Part shown: positions 18,307 through 28,778 of the stretch, one piece after another
Position numbering within the stretch: position 1 is the first letter of the stretch
How the letters are laid out: every line of letters begins with the position of its first letter
Assembly: GCF_028682635.1 (NCBI RefSeq)
Contig: NZ_JANHLK010000001.1
Coordinates: 124,001 to 188,000 of the forward strand
Length of the DNA stretch: 64,000 nucleotides
Reading direction: 5' to 3'
Source of the DNA: Pseudomonas putida
GTDB lineage: Bacteria; Pseudomonadota; Gammaproteobacteria; Pseudomonadales; Pseudomonadaceae
Notes under the pieces: generated by a model
The model's database searches: none
Told to the model about the DNA's origin: nothing
The model's input: only the letters and a program-made list of their open reading frames with translations
Position numbers and translations under genes: made by a program

Positions 18307-20289
18307 TCAGGCCTTGCCGCGTATCAAGCGCCGCAAAGCGAAGCGGTTGGGATGGCAGGCCTCGGCCACGGCCCTGGGCAGCGGCAGCGGTTCGTCATCC
18401 AGCCAGGCGGCGATCAATTCGCCTGACAATGGCGCGGTGATCAGCCCTCGCGAACCGTGGCCGCTGTTGACGTACAAGCCATCCAGCCAGGGGCAGGGGA
18501 TGTCCGGGGTTTGCCGGGCATCCTTGCTCAATACGCTGTAGGCGTCGGCGAAGGCCTGGCTGTCCGCCAATGGACCGACAATCGGCAAGTAATCCGGGCT
18601 GGTGCAGCGAAACGCTGCGCGGCCTTCAAGTTCATCGGCCTGCAAGGCGTGTGCGCCGAGACGGGCGACCAGATCCAGGGAAATTTCTTCGAGCATCTGC
18701 AAGTTGCCCAGATGTTCGGCAGTGGTTGGGGTCAGGTCGTCGTTGTTGAAATCGAAACTCGCCCCCAGGGTATGTTCGCCCAGGCGTGCTGGCGCGACAT
18801 AACCTTCAGCGCACACCACGGTACTCAGTGACTGGCTTGAAGGGGTTTGCGGCAGGCGGGTGATTTGTCCGCGAATGCGCTTGAGCGGCAACTCGCGGCT
18901 GTAGGTGAATCGCTTGATCTCGGCAGCGCCGGCCAGCACCACGGTGGGGGCGTCGGCCAGCAGCCTGTCGCCATCCCAGGCTTGCCAGCCGCCGTCCACA
19001 CGGCGCAGCTCCAGCACATCGTGATGGCTCAGCAGCTCTATGTTCGATTGCGTTGCCTGCCATTGGCACAACGCGGGTGGATGCACCCAACCGCCTTCGG
19101 GGTAGAACAGGCCCCCCGCTGGCAACGCGATACCGGCGCGAGCCTCGGCGTGCACTTGGTCGAGTGTGTGCAGCAAGCTTTCGGGAAACGCCGCCGCCAA
19201 TTGCGCCTGACGCTCGGCTTCCTTGGCATTGAAGGCCAGCTGCAACACCCCGCAATCGTCCCAGTCGACGCCCCGTTGCAAATGCTCGAGCAAGCGCCGG
19301 GTGTAACCAAATCCACTGACGATCAATTGCGACAACGCGGTGCCATGGGCGGAAAGCTTGAGGTACAGCACGCCCTGGGGATTGCCCGAGGCTTCCTGCG
19401 CCAGCCCGGCGTGACGCTCCAGCAGACTCACCTGCCAACCCCGAGCCGCCAGGCTCGCGGCCGTCGCACAACCGGCCAGCCCGGCGCCGATCACCAGGGC
19501 GCGGCGTTCGCCGGTTGCCGGTGTCGGGCGCGCGAACCAGGGTTTGGTTACAGGGGGCATCGGGACTTCTTCGGGCCAGCCGAGAAACGTACCGCGCAGG
19601 ATTTCCCATTTGTGGCCAATGCCTGGCGTACGTTTCATCTTGAAGCCCGCGGCATTGAGTAGCCGGCGCACCCAGCCGGTACTGGTGAAGGTGCTGATGG
19701 TCGAACCGGGTGCCGCCAGACGGGCCAGTTCGGCAAACAGTTCGGCGGTCCACATGTCGGGGTTTTTCGCCGGGGCGAAGCCGTCGAGAAACCAGGCGTC
19801 GATCTGCGCGTCCAGTTGCGGCAGTTGCTCCAGGGCATCGCCGATCAGCAAGGTGAGCGTGACGCGGCCGCTATCCAGGACCAGGCGCTGGAAACCCGGG
19901 TGGATCGCCCGGTATTGCGCCAGCAGTTGATCGGCGAACGGCTTGAGTTCGGGCCATAACGCCAGCGCTCGTTGCAGGTCGGGCAGGCTCAGCGGGTATT
20001 TCTCGACACTGACAAAATGCAATCGCGCACCGGCCTGCGCATGCTGTTCGAACAACTGCCAGGCACAGAGGAAATTCAATCCGGTGCCGAAACCGGTCTC
20101 GCCAATCACCAGTCGCCCGCCCACCGGCAACGCGGCAAAGCGTTCACGCAAGGCGTTCTGTTCGAGGAACACGTAGCGGGTTTCATCCAGCCCCGACAGG
20201 TCGGAAAAATACACATCGTCGTACACCCGCGAGCGCGGGAGGCCTTGGTCGTCCCAGTCGATCTGGGCGTGGGGCATTACAGGTTTCAT
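18307..20289 (-). CDS. mnmC: Bifunctional tRNA (mnm5s2U34) biosynthesis protein MnmC
   Basis: 660 residues. The N-terminal SAM-dependent methyltransferase (about 1-240) shows GETGFGTGLNFLCAW and DAWFLDGFAPAKNPDMW. The C-terminal FAD oxidoreductase (about 255-640) shows ALVIGAGLAGCATAASLA and a final YVNSGHGSRGLITAPLSGEL. The protein removes the carboxymethyl group from cmnm5s2U34 and methylates the product to mnm5s2U at the tRNA wobble position. I start at 20289 (MKPVMPHAQIDWDD); longer starts add only a short unconserved leader. It converges on the NEL gene and diverges from the PPK2-like gene. Confidence 0.95.
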   Translation of the reverse strand: MKPVMPHAQIDWDDQGLPRSRVYDDVYFSDLSGLDETRYVFLEQNALRERFAALPVGGRLVIGETGFGTGLNFLCAWQLFEQHAQAGARLHFVSVEKYPLSLPDLQRALALWPELKPFADQLLAQYRAIHPGFQRLVLDSGRVTLTLLIGDALEQLPQLDAQIDAWFLDGFAPAKNPDMWTAELFAELARLAAPGSTISTFTSTGWVRRLLNAAGFKMKRTPGIGHKWEILRGTFLGWPEEVPMPPVTKPWFARPTPATGERRALVIGAGLAGCATAASLAARGWQVSLLERHAGLAQEASGNPQGVLYLKLSAHGTALSQLIVSGFGYTRRLLEHLQRGVDWDDCGVLQLAFNAKEAERQAQLAAAFPESLLHTLDQVHAEARAGIALPAGGLFYPEGGWVHPPALCQWQATQSNIELLSHHDVLELRRVDGGWQAWDGDRLLADAPTVVLAGAAEIKRFTYSRELPLKRIRGQITRLPQTPSSQSLSTVVCAEGYVAPARLGEHTLGASFDFNNDDLTPTTAEHLGNLQMLEEISLDLVARLGAHALQADELEGRAAFRCTSPDYLPIVGPLADSQAFADAYSVLSKDARQTPDIPCPWLDGLYVNSGHGSRGLITAPLSGELIAAWLDDEPLPLPRAVAEACHPNRFALRRLIRGKA

Positions 20290-20449
20290 GGCAGGCTCGG
20301 TCACGGCAAGGCGCACATTCTATCCGATCGCGGCCGGGGTGCTTGATCCATGGCAACGCCGGCAACGGCCCCGGCGATGAAAATGGGATTTCTCCCCCGC
20401 AGGAGAGGTCAATCCACTAGTCTTGCTCACATCTGCCAGGGAGCTGCCC

Positions 20450-21955
20450 ATGTTCGAATCCGCTGAAATCGATCACGCCATCGACAAAGAAACCTACGAC
20501 GCCGAGGTCCCGGCCTTGCGTGAAGCCTTGCTCGACGCGCAATTCGAACTGCGCCAGCAGGGCCGGTTTCCGGTGATCATCCTGATCAATGGCATCGAAG
20601 GCGCCGGCAAGGGCGAGACGGTGAAATTGCTCAACGAATGGATGGACCCGCGCCTGATCGAGGTGCGCACCTTCGATCAGCAAACCGACGAAGAACTGGC
20701 ACGGCCACCGGCTTGGCGCTACTGGCGGATGCTCCCGGCCCGGGGTCGCATGGGCATCTTTTTCGGCAACTGGTACAGCCAGATGCTGCAGGCCCGGGTC
20801 CACGGCGTGATCAAGGACCCAAGGCTCGATCAAAGTATCAACGCCGCCGAACGCCTGGAAAAAATGCTCTGCGACGAAGGCGCGCTGATCTTCAAGTTCT
20901 GGTTCCACCTGTCCAAGAAACAGATGAAGGCACGCCTCAAGGCGTTGGCCGACGACCCGCTGCACAGCTGGCGCATCAGCCCGCTGGACTGGCAACAGTC
21001 CGAAACCTACGACCGCTTTGTGAAATACGGTGAGCGCGTCTTGCGGCGCACCAGTCGCGACTATGCGCCGTGGCATGTGATCGCGGGCATGGATGCGCAT
21101 TACCGCAGCCTGGTGGTGGGGAAGATTCTGCTCGAAGGCCTGCAGGGCGCCCTGAAACGCCCGAAAATCCGCCCGGAAAAAGTCAACGCCGCCCCCGTGT
21201 TCCCCAGTGTTGATCAATTGAACCTGCTGGACAGCCTCGACCTCACCTTGCATCTGGCCAAGGACGATTATGAAGAGCAACTGATCACCGAGCAGGCCAG
21301 GTTTTCCGGTTTGATGCGCGACAAACGCATGCGCCGCCACGCACTGATTGCTGTGTTCGAAGGCAATGACGCGGCAGGCAAGGGTGGGGCGATTCGCCGG
21401 GTTGCCGCTGCCCTGGACCCGCGCCAGTACAACATCGTGCCGATTGCCGCGCCCACCGAAGAGGAGCGGGCGCAGCCGTATCTCTGGCGTTTTTGGCGGC
21501 ATGTGCCCGCGCGGGGCAAATTCACCATGTTCGACCGCTCCTGGTATGGCCGGGTGCTGGTGGAACGTATCGAGGGATTCTGCACCCCGGCGGACTGGCT
21601 GCGCGCCTACAGCGAAATCAACGACTTTGAGGAACAGCTGACCGACGCCGGGGTGATCGTGGTGAAGTTCTGGCTGTCCATCGACAAACAGACTCAACTG
21701 GAGCGCTTCCAGGAGCGCGAAAATATTCCGTTCAAACGCTTCAAGATCACCGAGGACGATTGGCGCAACCGCGACAAGTGGGACGACTATCGCACCGCTG
21801 TCGGTGACATGGTCGACCGCACCAGCACGGAGATCTCGCCCTGGACCCTGGTGGAGGCCAATGACAAACGCTGGGCGCGGGTCAAGGTGTTGCGCACCAT
21901 CAACCACGCCCTGGAAGAGGCGTTCGAAAAGTCGGGCAAGCGCAAGGGCAAATAG
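20450..21955 (+). CDS. pap: Polyphosphate:AMP phosphotransferase (tandem PPK2)
   Basis: 501 residues in two PPK2 domains. The first (about 30-240) carries a Walker A GIEGAGKGETVK and a DPRLIEVRTFDQQTDEE lid; the second (about 280-495) carries FEGNDAAGKGGAIRR, RPYLWRFWRH-like and MFDRSWYGRVLVERIEG. Class II tandem PPK2 enzymes phosphorylate AMP to ADP with polyphosphate. I begin at ATG 20450, with GGGAG upstream, rather than the TTG-type start 27 bases earlier. It is monocistronic and divergent from mnmC. Confidence 0.92.
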   Translation: MFESAEIDHAIDKETYDAEVPALREALLDAQFELRQQGRFPVIILINGIEGAGKGETVKLLNEWMDPRLIEVRTFDQQTDEELARPPAWRYWRMLPARGRMGIFFGNWYSQMLQARVHGVIKDPRLDQSINAAERLEKMLCDEGALIFKFWFHLSKKQMKARLKALADDPLHSWRISPLDWQQSETYDRFVKYGERVLRRTSRDYAPWHVIAGMDAHYRSLVVGKILLEGLQGALKRPKIRPEKVNAAPVFPSVDQLNLLDSLDLTLHLAKDDYEEQLITEQARFSGLMRDKRMRRHALIAVFEGNDAAGKGGAIRRVAAALDPRQYNIVPIAAPTEEERAQPYLWRFWRHVPARGKFTMFDRSWYGRVLVERIEGFCTPADWLRAYSEINDFEEQLTDAGVIVVKFWLSIDKQTQLERFQERENIPFKRFKITEDDWRNRDKWDDYRTAVGDMVDRTSTEISPWTLVEANDKRWARVKVLRTINHALEEAFEKSGKRKGK

Positions 21956-22060
21956 TCAGGCGATGGTTACGCATACGCGGGGTGAATGATTGTCGCGGTC
22001 GGTAATTGAGTGGGCTTATGCTCGGTCCACTCTCAACCGACAACAACAATGAGGTATGCC

Positions 22061-23245
22061 ATGCGTGAAGTGGTGATCGTCGACAGCGTGCGGACCGGCC
22101 TGGCCAAATCCTTTCGCGGCAAGTTCAACATGACCCGTCCCGACGACATGGCGGCGCATTGTGTCGACGCCTTGCTGGCGCGCACCGGCATCGACCCGGC
22201 CAGCGTCGAGGACTGCATTGTCGGTGCCGGCTCCAACGAAGGCTCCCAGGGCTATAACATCGGGCGCAACGTCGCGGTCTTGTCGCGCCTGGGCATCGGT
22301 GTCGCCGGCATGACCCTCAACCGCTTCTGCTCCTCGGGCCTGCAGGCGATCGCCATTGCCGCCAACCAGATCGCCTCCGGTTGCAGCGACATCATCGTCG
22401 CCGGTGGCGTCGAGTCCATCAGCCTGACGATGAAAAGCATCAACACCGATCACCTGATTAATCCGCTGCTCAAGGAGCAGGTGCCGGGTATCTATTTCCC
22501 GATGGGCCAGACCGCCGAAATCGTCGCGCGTCGATACGACGTCAGCCGCGAAGAACAGGACCTGTACGCCCTGCAAAGCCAGCAGCGCACTGCCCAGGCA
22601 CAGGCCGCCGGATTGTTCGACGATGAAATCGTGCCGATGGCGGTGAAGTACCGGGTGGAAGACAAGGCCACCGGCCAGGTGCAGATACTCGAGGGCGTCG
22701 TCGATCACGACGACTGCAACCGTCCCGAGACCACCTTGCAAAGCCTGGCCGGATTGAAGCCGGTGTTTGCCGAGGGTGGCTCGGTCACCGCCGGTAACTC
22801 GTCACAGCTGTCCGACGGCGCCTCCATGACCCTGGTGATGAGCCTGGAAAAAGCCCTGGCGCTGGGCTTGAAGCCCAAAGCGTTCTTCCGCGGATTCACC
22901 GTGGCGGGCTGCGAACCGGACGAGATGGGCATCGGCCCGGTGTTCTCGGTGCCGAAACTGCTCAAGGCCAAGGGCTTGCACATCAACGATATCGATTTGT
23001 GGGAACTCAACGAAGCCTTCGCCTCGCAATGCCTGTACGCGCGTAACCGGCTGGAGATCGACAACGAGCGGTACAACGTCAATGGCGGCTCGATCTCCAT
23101 CGGCCACCCGTTCGGCATGACCGGTTCGCGCCAGGTCGGGCACATCGTTCGCGAGTTGCAGCGACGCAACCTGCGTTACGGCATCGTCACCATGTGCGTG
23201 GGGGGCGGGATGGGGGCGACCGGGTTGTTTGAGGCGGTGCGTTAG
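22061..23245 (+). CDS. Thiolase-family acetyl-CoA C-acyltransferase
   Basis: 394 residues with all thiolase catalytic residues: nucleophile Cys90 in NRFCSSGLQ, His349 in SIGHPFGMTG and the general base Cys379 in CVGGGMGATG. NEAFAS is also present. ATG 22061 has GAGG six bases upstream. It could serve degradative beta-oxidation or acetoacetyl-CoA chemistry. No hydroxyacyl-CoA dehydrogenase partner is adjacent, so the pathway is open. Confidence 0.9.
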   Translation: MREVVIVDSVRTGLAKSFRGKFNMTRPDDMAAHCVDALLARTGIDPASVEDCIVGAGSNEGSQGYNIGRNVAVLSRLGIGVAGMTLNRFCSSGLQAIAIAANQIASGCSDIIVAGGVESISLTMKSINTDHLINPLLKEQVPGIYFPMGQTAEIVARRYDVSREEQDLYALQSQQRTAQAQAAGLFDDEIVPMAVKYRVEDKATGQVQILEGVVDHDDCNRPETTLQSLAGLKPVFAEGGSVTAGNSSQLSDGASMTLVMSLEKALALGLKPKAFFRGFTVAGCEPDEMGIGPVFSVPKLLKAKGLHINDIDLWELNEAFASQCLYARNRLEIDNERYNVNGGSISIGHPFGMTGSRQVGHIVRELQRRNLRYGIVTMCVGGGMGATGLFEAVR

Positions 23246-23277
23246 GTCTTCAGGATTTGTATTGATTGTCAGATAGC

Positions 23278-23352
23278 TTTCGCGAGCAAGCCCGCTCCCA
23301 CACTGGATCAGCGTCACATAGATCCCTGTGGGAGCGGGCTTGCTCGCGAAGG
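23278..23352. repeat. REPIN, class C
   Basis: Inverted copies of TTCGCGAGCAAGCCCGCTCC / GGAGCGGGCTTGCTCGCGAA around a 25-base spacer. The same class recurs at 24.5, 54.0 and 57.8 kb. Confidence 0.9.
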
Positions 23353-23481
23353 GGCCGGTGGGTCATTAGATAACTGCTGCGACCTGCACAGTTTCATTCG
23401 CGGCCAGTCCTTAACTGTCCCTGTGTCCGAAGCGACTCAGCGCCTAGAATGGCGCTACTTGTTTTCCGGATTGGGGTTCGC

Positions 23482-24441
23482 ATGCACATTTCATCGGGTC
23501 GCTGGGTTTATGGGCTGTTCCTGGCCTTGCTGACCGCGCTGTTGTGGGGAATCCTGCCGATCAAGCTCAAGCAGGTGCTGCTGGTGATGGACCCGGTCAC
23601 CGTGACCTGGTTTCGCCTGATGGTCTCCGGTGGCTGCCTGTTCATCTACCTGGCGGCGACCCGGCGCCTGCCGAGCCGCAAGGTGCTCGGCCCGCGCGGG
23701 GGCTGGCTGGTGCTGATGGCGGTGCTCGGCCTGGTGGGCAATTACGTGCTGTATCTGATGGGGTTGAACCTGCTCAGCCCCGGCACCGCGCAACTGGTGG
23801 TGCAGATGGGCCCGATCATGTTGCTGATCGCCAGTGTGTTCGTGTTCAAGGAGCACTTCAGCCTGGGGCAGGGGATTGGCTTGCTGGTGTTGCTGGTCGG
23901 CTTCGTGCTGTTTTTCAACCAGCGCCTGAGTGAACTGCTGACCTCGTTGAGCGACTACACCGCCGGTGTCCTGCTGGTGTTGCTGGCCTCCACGGTCTGG
24001 ACATTTTATGCGCTGGGGCAGAAGCAGTTGCTGACCGTGTGGAATTCGTTGCAGGTGATGATGGTGATCTACCTGTTTTGCGGGCTGTTGCTGACGCCGT
24101 GGGTGCATCCGCTGGAGGCGCTGCAATTGACCCCCGTGCAAGGCTGGCTGCTGCTGGCGTGCTGCATGAACACCCTGATTGCCTATGGCGCATTCGCCGA
24201 GGCGCTGGCGCATTGGGAGGCATCGCGGGTCAGTGCGACCCTGGCGATCACGCCGCTGGTGACCTTGGCCGCCGTGGCCGTGGCTGCCTGGTGGTGGCCG
24301 GAGTATGTGCACGCCGAGACCATCAATGGCCTGGGGTATGGCGGGGCGGTGTTGGTGGTGTTGGGCTCGGCGCTGGTGGCGTTAGGGCCGTCGTTGATTG
24401 CAGGGTTGAAGGCGCGAAAAGCCCGAATGGCGGTCAGTTAG
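23482..24441 (+). CDS. EamA-family (DMT superfamily) transporter
   Basis: 319 residues with ten predicted helices arranged as two EamA repeats. The first repeat starts LALLTALLWGILPIKLKQVL, and the second starts near residue 155 with VLLVLLASTVWTFYALGQK. DMT exporters move amino acids or small metabolites across the inner membrane; the substrate is unknown. The start at 23482 gives a short cytoplasmic N-terminus. It is flanked by class C REPINs on both sides. Confidence 0.88.
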   Translation: MHISSGRWVYGLFLALLTALLWGILPIKLKQVLLVMDPVTVTWFRLMVSGGCLFIYLAATRRLPSRKVLGPRGGWLVLMAVLGLVGNYVLYLMGLNLLSPGTAQLVVQMGPIMLLIASVFVFKEHFSLGQGIGLLVLLVGFVLFFNQRLSELLTSLSDYTAGVLLVLLASTVWTFYALGQKQLLTVWNSLQVMMVIYLFCGLLLTPWVHPLEALQLTPVQGWLLLACCMNTLIAYGAFAEALAHWEASRVSATLAITPLVTLAAVAVAAWWWPEYVHAETINGLGYGGAVLVVLGSALVALGPSLIAGLKARKARMAVS

Positions 24442-24474
24442 ACCGCGTTATCGTTCTTCGTCGGAACGCCGCCC

Positions 24475-24540
24475 GGAGCAAGCCCGCTCCCACATGATCC
24501 GTGCATGGTCCATTGTGGGAGCGGGCTTGCTCGCGAAGGC
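24475..24540. repeat. REPIN, class C
   Basis: An inverted pair with GGAGCAAGCCCGCTCCCACA on the left and TGTGGGAGCGGGCTTGCTCG on the right; the left arm has lost its outer CGCG. It lies between the convergent EamA gene and fumC. Confidence 0.85.
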
Positions 24541-24562
24541 GAACTGTCAGGCGCTACAGAAC

Positions 24563-25957
<1,395 letters not shown>

Positions 25958-26149
25958 CATGCACACTCCTGTAGGTCTGATTGCGCAGTTTAGGCCGTGA
26001 TCGACGGCCGTGGTTCCATCAGTCTCGATTCTGCCCATTCAACCCCTCTAAATCAGGCGCGACAAGGCTTGGGGTTGAGCGACACACTTTTTTAGGCGCA
26101 GAATGGTCGTCCTTGGGGTTTTACCTCGCCTGCTAGAAAAGGAAACTCG

Positions 26150-26674
26150 ATGACTCGTCTTCGTGCCATCTGTACCGCGGTTGCATTGGTCTGCGCCAGC
26201 GGCCCTGTTTTTGCCGATACCGCCAGCCACAACGCCAGTGCCGAGGCTTTCCTGACCCTGGCGCACGCTGACAAACTGGGCACTCCGGTGTACATGCAAG
26301 TACAGCAGATGTTCGCCCAGCGCTTCCAGCAAACCAAAGCCCCCGAGTCGAAAAAAGCCGTACTGGAAACTTACCAGGCCAAGGCCAACGCCGCTCTGGA
26401 CCAGGCCATTGGCTGGAACAAGCTGAAACCGGACATGGTCAAGCTCTACACCACCAACTTCACCGAGTCGGAGCTCAAGGACCTGGTCGCGTTCTACCAG
26501 TCGCCACTGGGCAAGAAAGTCCTGGAGAAAATGCCGCAGCTGACCCAGCAATCGGCCCAGATGACCCAGGCCAAGCTGGAAAGCGCGGTGCCTGTGGTCA
26601 ACAAGCTGCTGGCTGACATGACGGCCGAGCTGGATCCGAAAGGCGCCGCCGCTCCAGCCAAGAAAAAGCCTTAA
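26150..26674 (+). CDS. DUF2059-domain exported protein
   Basis: 174 residues with a signal peptide ending in VFADTASH and a helical mature part. The DUF2059 core is visible: FTESELKDLVAFYQSPLGKK. The domain is common in proteobacterial periplasmic proteins of unknown function. The C-terminus is Lys/Ala/Pro-rich. It is followed after 12 bases by bolA, so the two probably form an operon. Confidence 0.88.
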   Translation: MTRLRAICTAVALVCASGPVFADTASHNASAEAFLTLAHADKLGTPVYMQVQQMFAQRFQQTKAPESKKAVLETYQAKANAALDQAIGWNKLKPDMVKLYTTNFTESELKDLVAFYQSPLGKKVLEKMPQLTQQSAQMTQAKLESAVPVVNKLLADMTAELDPKGAAAPAKKKP

Positions 26675-26686
26675 GCGGAGTTCGGC

Positions 26687-26986
26687 ATGACCATGCAACA
26701 ACGTATCGAATCGACGCTGGGCCTGTTACAGCCCGAGCATTTGCAGGTGCTGGACGAAAGCCACATGCACAGCCGTGGGCTTTCAACCCACTTCAAGGCC
26801 GTGGTGGTCAGTGCGCAGTTCGAAGGCCTGAACCGGGTCAAGCGCCACCAGAAGGTCTACGGCACGCTGGGCGAGCTGATGGGCGAGTTCCATGCGTTGG
26901 CGTTGCACACCTACACGCCTGAGGAATGGGCGCAGATCGACGCGGCGCCTGCTTCGCCGACCTGTGCCGGTGGCAGTAAATCCTGA
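26687..26986 (+). CDS. bolA: BolA-family protein
   Basis: 99 residues with the BolA fold markers: SHMHSRGLSTHFKAVVVSAQFEGLNRVKRHQKVY, quoted here as the His-rich loop SHMHSRG plus the FEGLNRVKRHQKVY segment, and the closing HALALHTYTPEEW. BolA proteins pair with monothiol glutaredoxins in Fe-S handling and can affect morphology and biofilm. GGAG precedes the ATG. A terminator lies beyond the following REPIN. Confidence 0.92.
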   Translation: MTMQQRIESTLGLLQPEHLQVLDESHMHSRGLSTHFKAVVVSAQFEGLNRVKRHQKVYGTLGELMGEFHALALHTYTPEEWAQIDAAPASPTCAGGSKS

Positions 26987-27009
26987 AACACCTTGTGGCG
27001 CTGGCTTGT

Positions 27010-27092
27010 TGTAGGAGCTGGCTTGCCAGCGAGGGCGTCCATGAGATCGCTTTCGCTGGCAAGCCAGCTCCTACACAAGCCAGCTCCTACAG
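27010..27092. repeat. REPIN, class B, with an extra half copy
   Basis: TGTAGGAGCTGGCTTGCCAG is inverted as CTGGCAAGCCAGCTCCTACA, followed immediately by a second AAGCCAGCTCCTACA. Confidence 0.85.
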
Positions 27093-27120
27093 GGATCGTG
27101 TAATTTTTGTTAGAATGTCC

Positions 27121-27150
27121 AACGCGCCGCTCCTGCGGCGCGTTTTTTTT
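27121..27150 (+). terminator. Rho-independent terminator after bolA
   Basis: The stem AACGCGCCGC / GCGGCGCGTT with a 4-base loop is followed by eight T. It ends the DUF2059-bolA transcript before trhO. Confidence 0.9.
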
Positions 27151-27197
27151 CGCATCCGGTTCACCCCTTACGAGGGTAGCCACCTGGAGATTTACCC

Positions 27198-28139
27198 ATG
27201 ACACAACAGATTGTCGTGGCGGCACTGTATAAGTTCGTCACCCTGCAAGATTACGTCGCCCTGCGCGAGCCACTGCTGCAAGCGATGGTCGACAACGGCA
27301 TCAAAGGCACGCTGCTGATCGCCGAAGAAGGCATCAACGGCACCGTGTCCGGCAGCCGCGAAGGCATCGACGGGCTGATGGCCTGGCTCAAGAACGACCC
27401 GCGCATGGACGACATCGACCATAAAGAGTCGTACTGCGACGAGCAGCCGTTCTACCGCACCAAGGTCAAGCTCAAGAAAGAGATCGTGACCCTGGGCGTC
27501 GAGGGCGTGGACCCGAACAAAAAGGTCGGCACCTACGTCGACCCGCAGGACTGGAACGCGCTGATCAACGACCCGGAAGTCCTGTTGATCGATACCCGCA
27601 ACGACTACGAAGTCTCGATCGGCACCTTTGAAGGCGCGATCGACCCGAAAACCACCAGTTTTCGCGAATTTCCCGACTACATCAAAGCCAACTTCGACCC
27701 GGCCGTGCACAAGAAGGTGGCGATGTTCTGCACCGGCGGCATTCGTTGTGAAAAAGCTTCGAGCTACATGCTCAGCGAGGGCTTCGATGAGGTCTACCAC
27801 CTCAAGGGTGGCATCCTGAAATACCTCGAAGAGGTGCCTCAGGAAGAAACCAAGTGGCAGGGCGACTGCTTCGTGTTCGACAACCGCGTGACCGTGCGCC
27901 ACGACCTGAGCGAAGGCGACTACGATCAATGTCATGCCTGCCGCACACCGGTCAGCGTGGAAGACCGTGCGTCCGAGCATTATGTGCCCGGCATCAGTTG
28001 CCCGCATTGCTGGAATACGCTGAGCGAGAAGACCCGTCGCAGCGCCATCGACCGGCAAAAGCAGATCGAACTGGCCAAGGCGCGCAACATGCCGCACCCG
28101 ATCGGCTACAACTACAAGCAAACATCCACCGAGGCCTGA
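27198..28139 (+). CDS. trhO: tRNA uridine-34 hydroxylase (rhodanese-domain, TrhO/YceA)
   Basis: 313 residues. An N-terminal acylphosphatase-like domain ([19 protein letters not shown]) is followed by a rhodanese domain (about 125-225) with the active-site loop CTGGIRCEK, in which Cys178 is the predicted reactive residue. A C-terminal Cys-rich part (CHACR...CPHCW) is typical of the family. TrhO hydroxylates U34 to ho5U in tRNA, the first step of cmo5U/mo5U synthesis. GGAG sits eight bases before the ATG. It heads an apparent operon with the DsbA-like and ABC genes. Confidence 0.93.
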   Translation: MTQQIVVAALYKFVTLQDYVALREPLLQAMVDNGIKGTLLIAEEGINGTVSGSREGIDGLMAWLKNDPRMDDIDHKESYCDEQPFYRTKVKLKKEIVTLGVEGVDPNKKVGTYVDPQDWNALINDPEVLLIDTRNDYEVSIGTFEGAIDPKTTSFREFPDYIKANFDPAVHKKVAMFCTGGIRCEKASSYMLSEGFDEVYHLKGGILKYLEEVPQEETKWQGDCFVFDNRVTVRHDLSEGDYDQCHACRTPVSVEDRASEHYVPGISCPHCWNTLSEKTRRSAIDRQKQIELAKARNMPHPIGYNYKQTSTEA

Positions 28140-28142
28140 ACC

Positions 28143-28778
28143 ATGTCTGCACGCCTGCTCTATGTGATGGACCCGATGTGTTCCTGGTGCTGGGGCTTCG
28201 CGCCGGTTGCCAACGCATTGGTCGAGCAGGCGCAAGCCGCCGGCGTGGACGTACACCTGGTGGTGGGTGGTTTGCGCACTGGCAGTGGTTCGGCGCTGGA
28301 GCCGACCACCCGCCGCTACATTCTCGAGCACTGGCAGGCGGTCACCGAGGCCACGGGCCAACCCTTCAAGCTTGAAGGTGCTTTGCCCGACGGTTTCGTC
28401 TATGACACCGAACCCGCTTGCCGGGCGCTGGTGACGGCACGTGGGCTGGCGCCGGATTGCGCCTGGAAGCTGCTCGGGTTGATCCAGCATGCGTTTTACG
28501 CCGAAGGTCGCGATGTCACCCACGCCAGCGTTCTGGTGGAACTGGCGGAGCAGGCCGGGGTGCCGCGCATCGAGTTCGCCGCCGCTTTCGACCGTGCCGA
28601 TACGCACGTCGCGACGGCTGCCGATTTCACCTGGGTCCAGGACCTCGGCATCGCTGGTTTTCCGACCTTGCTGGCTGAGCGTAATGGTCAATTGGCGTTG
28701 CTGACCAATGGCTATCAGCCCCTCAGTGTCCTGTCCCCGTTGCTCGGCCGCTGGCTGGAGCGCGCTGCCTGTGCATGA
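28143..28778 (+). CDS. DsbA-family thioredoxin-fold protein
   Basis: 211 residues without a signal peptide, so it is likely cytoplasmic. The thioredoxin motif is MDPMCSWCWGF, giving CSWC near residue 13, and the cis-Pro region reads IAGFPTLLAE. It resembles FrnE/DsbA-like proteins of oxidative stress responses rather than the periplasmic DsbA. It starts 3 bases after the trhO stop and its end overlaps the ABC gene start. Confidence 0.88.
   Translation: MSARLLYVMDPMCSWCWGFAPVANALVEQAQAAGVDVHLVVGGLRTGSGSALEPTTRRYILEHWQAVTEATGQPFKLEGALPDGFVYDTEPACRALVTARGLAPDCAWKLLGLIQHAFYAEGRDVTHASVLVELAEQAGVPRIEFAAAFDRADTHVATAADFTWVQDLGIAGFPTLLAERNGQLALLTNGYQPLSVLSPLLGRWLERAACA

Noticed and set aside
20417..21907. 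Long minus-strand frame opposite the polyphosphate:AMP phosphotransferase
   Set aside because: Same shadow signature; the plus-strand protein has complete PPK2 motifs.
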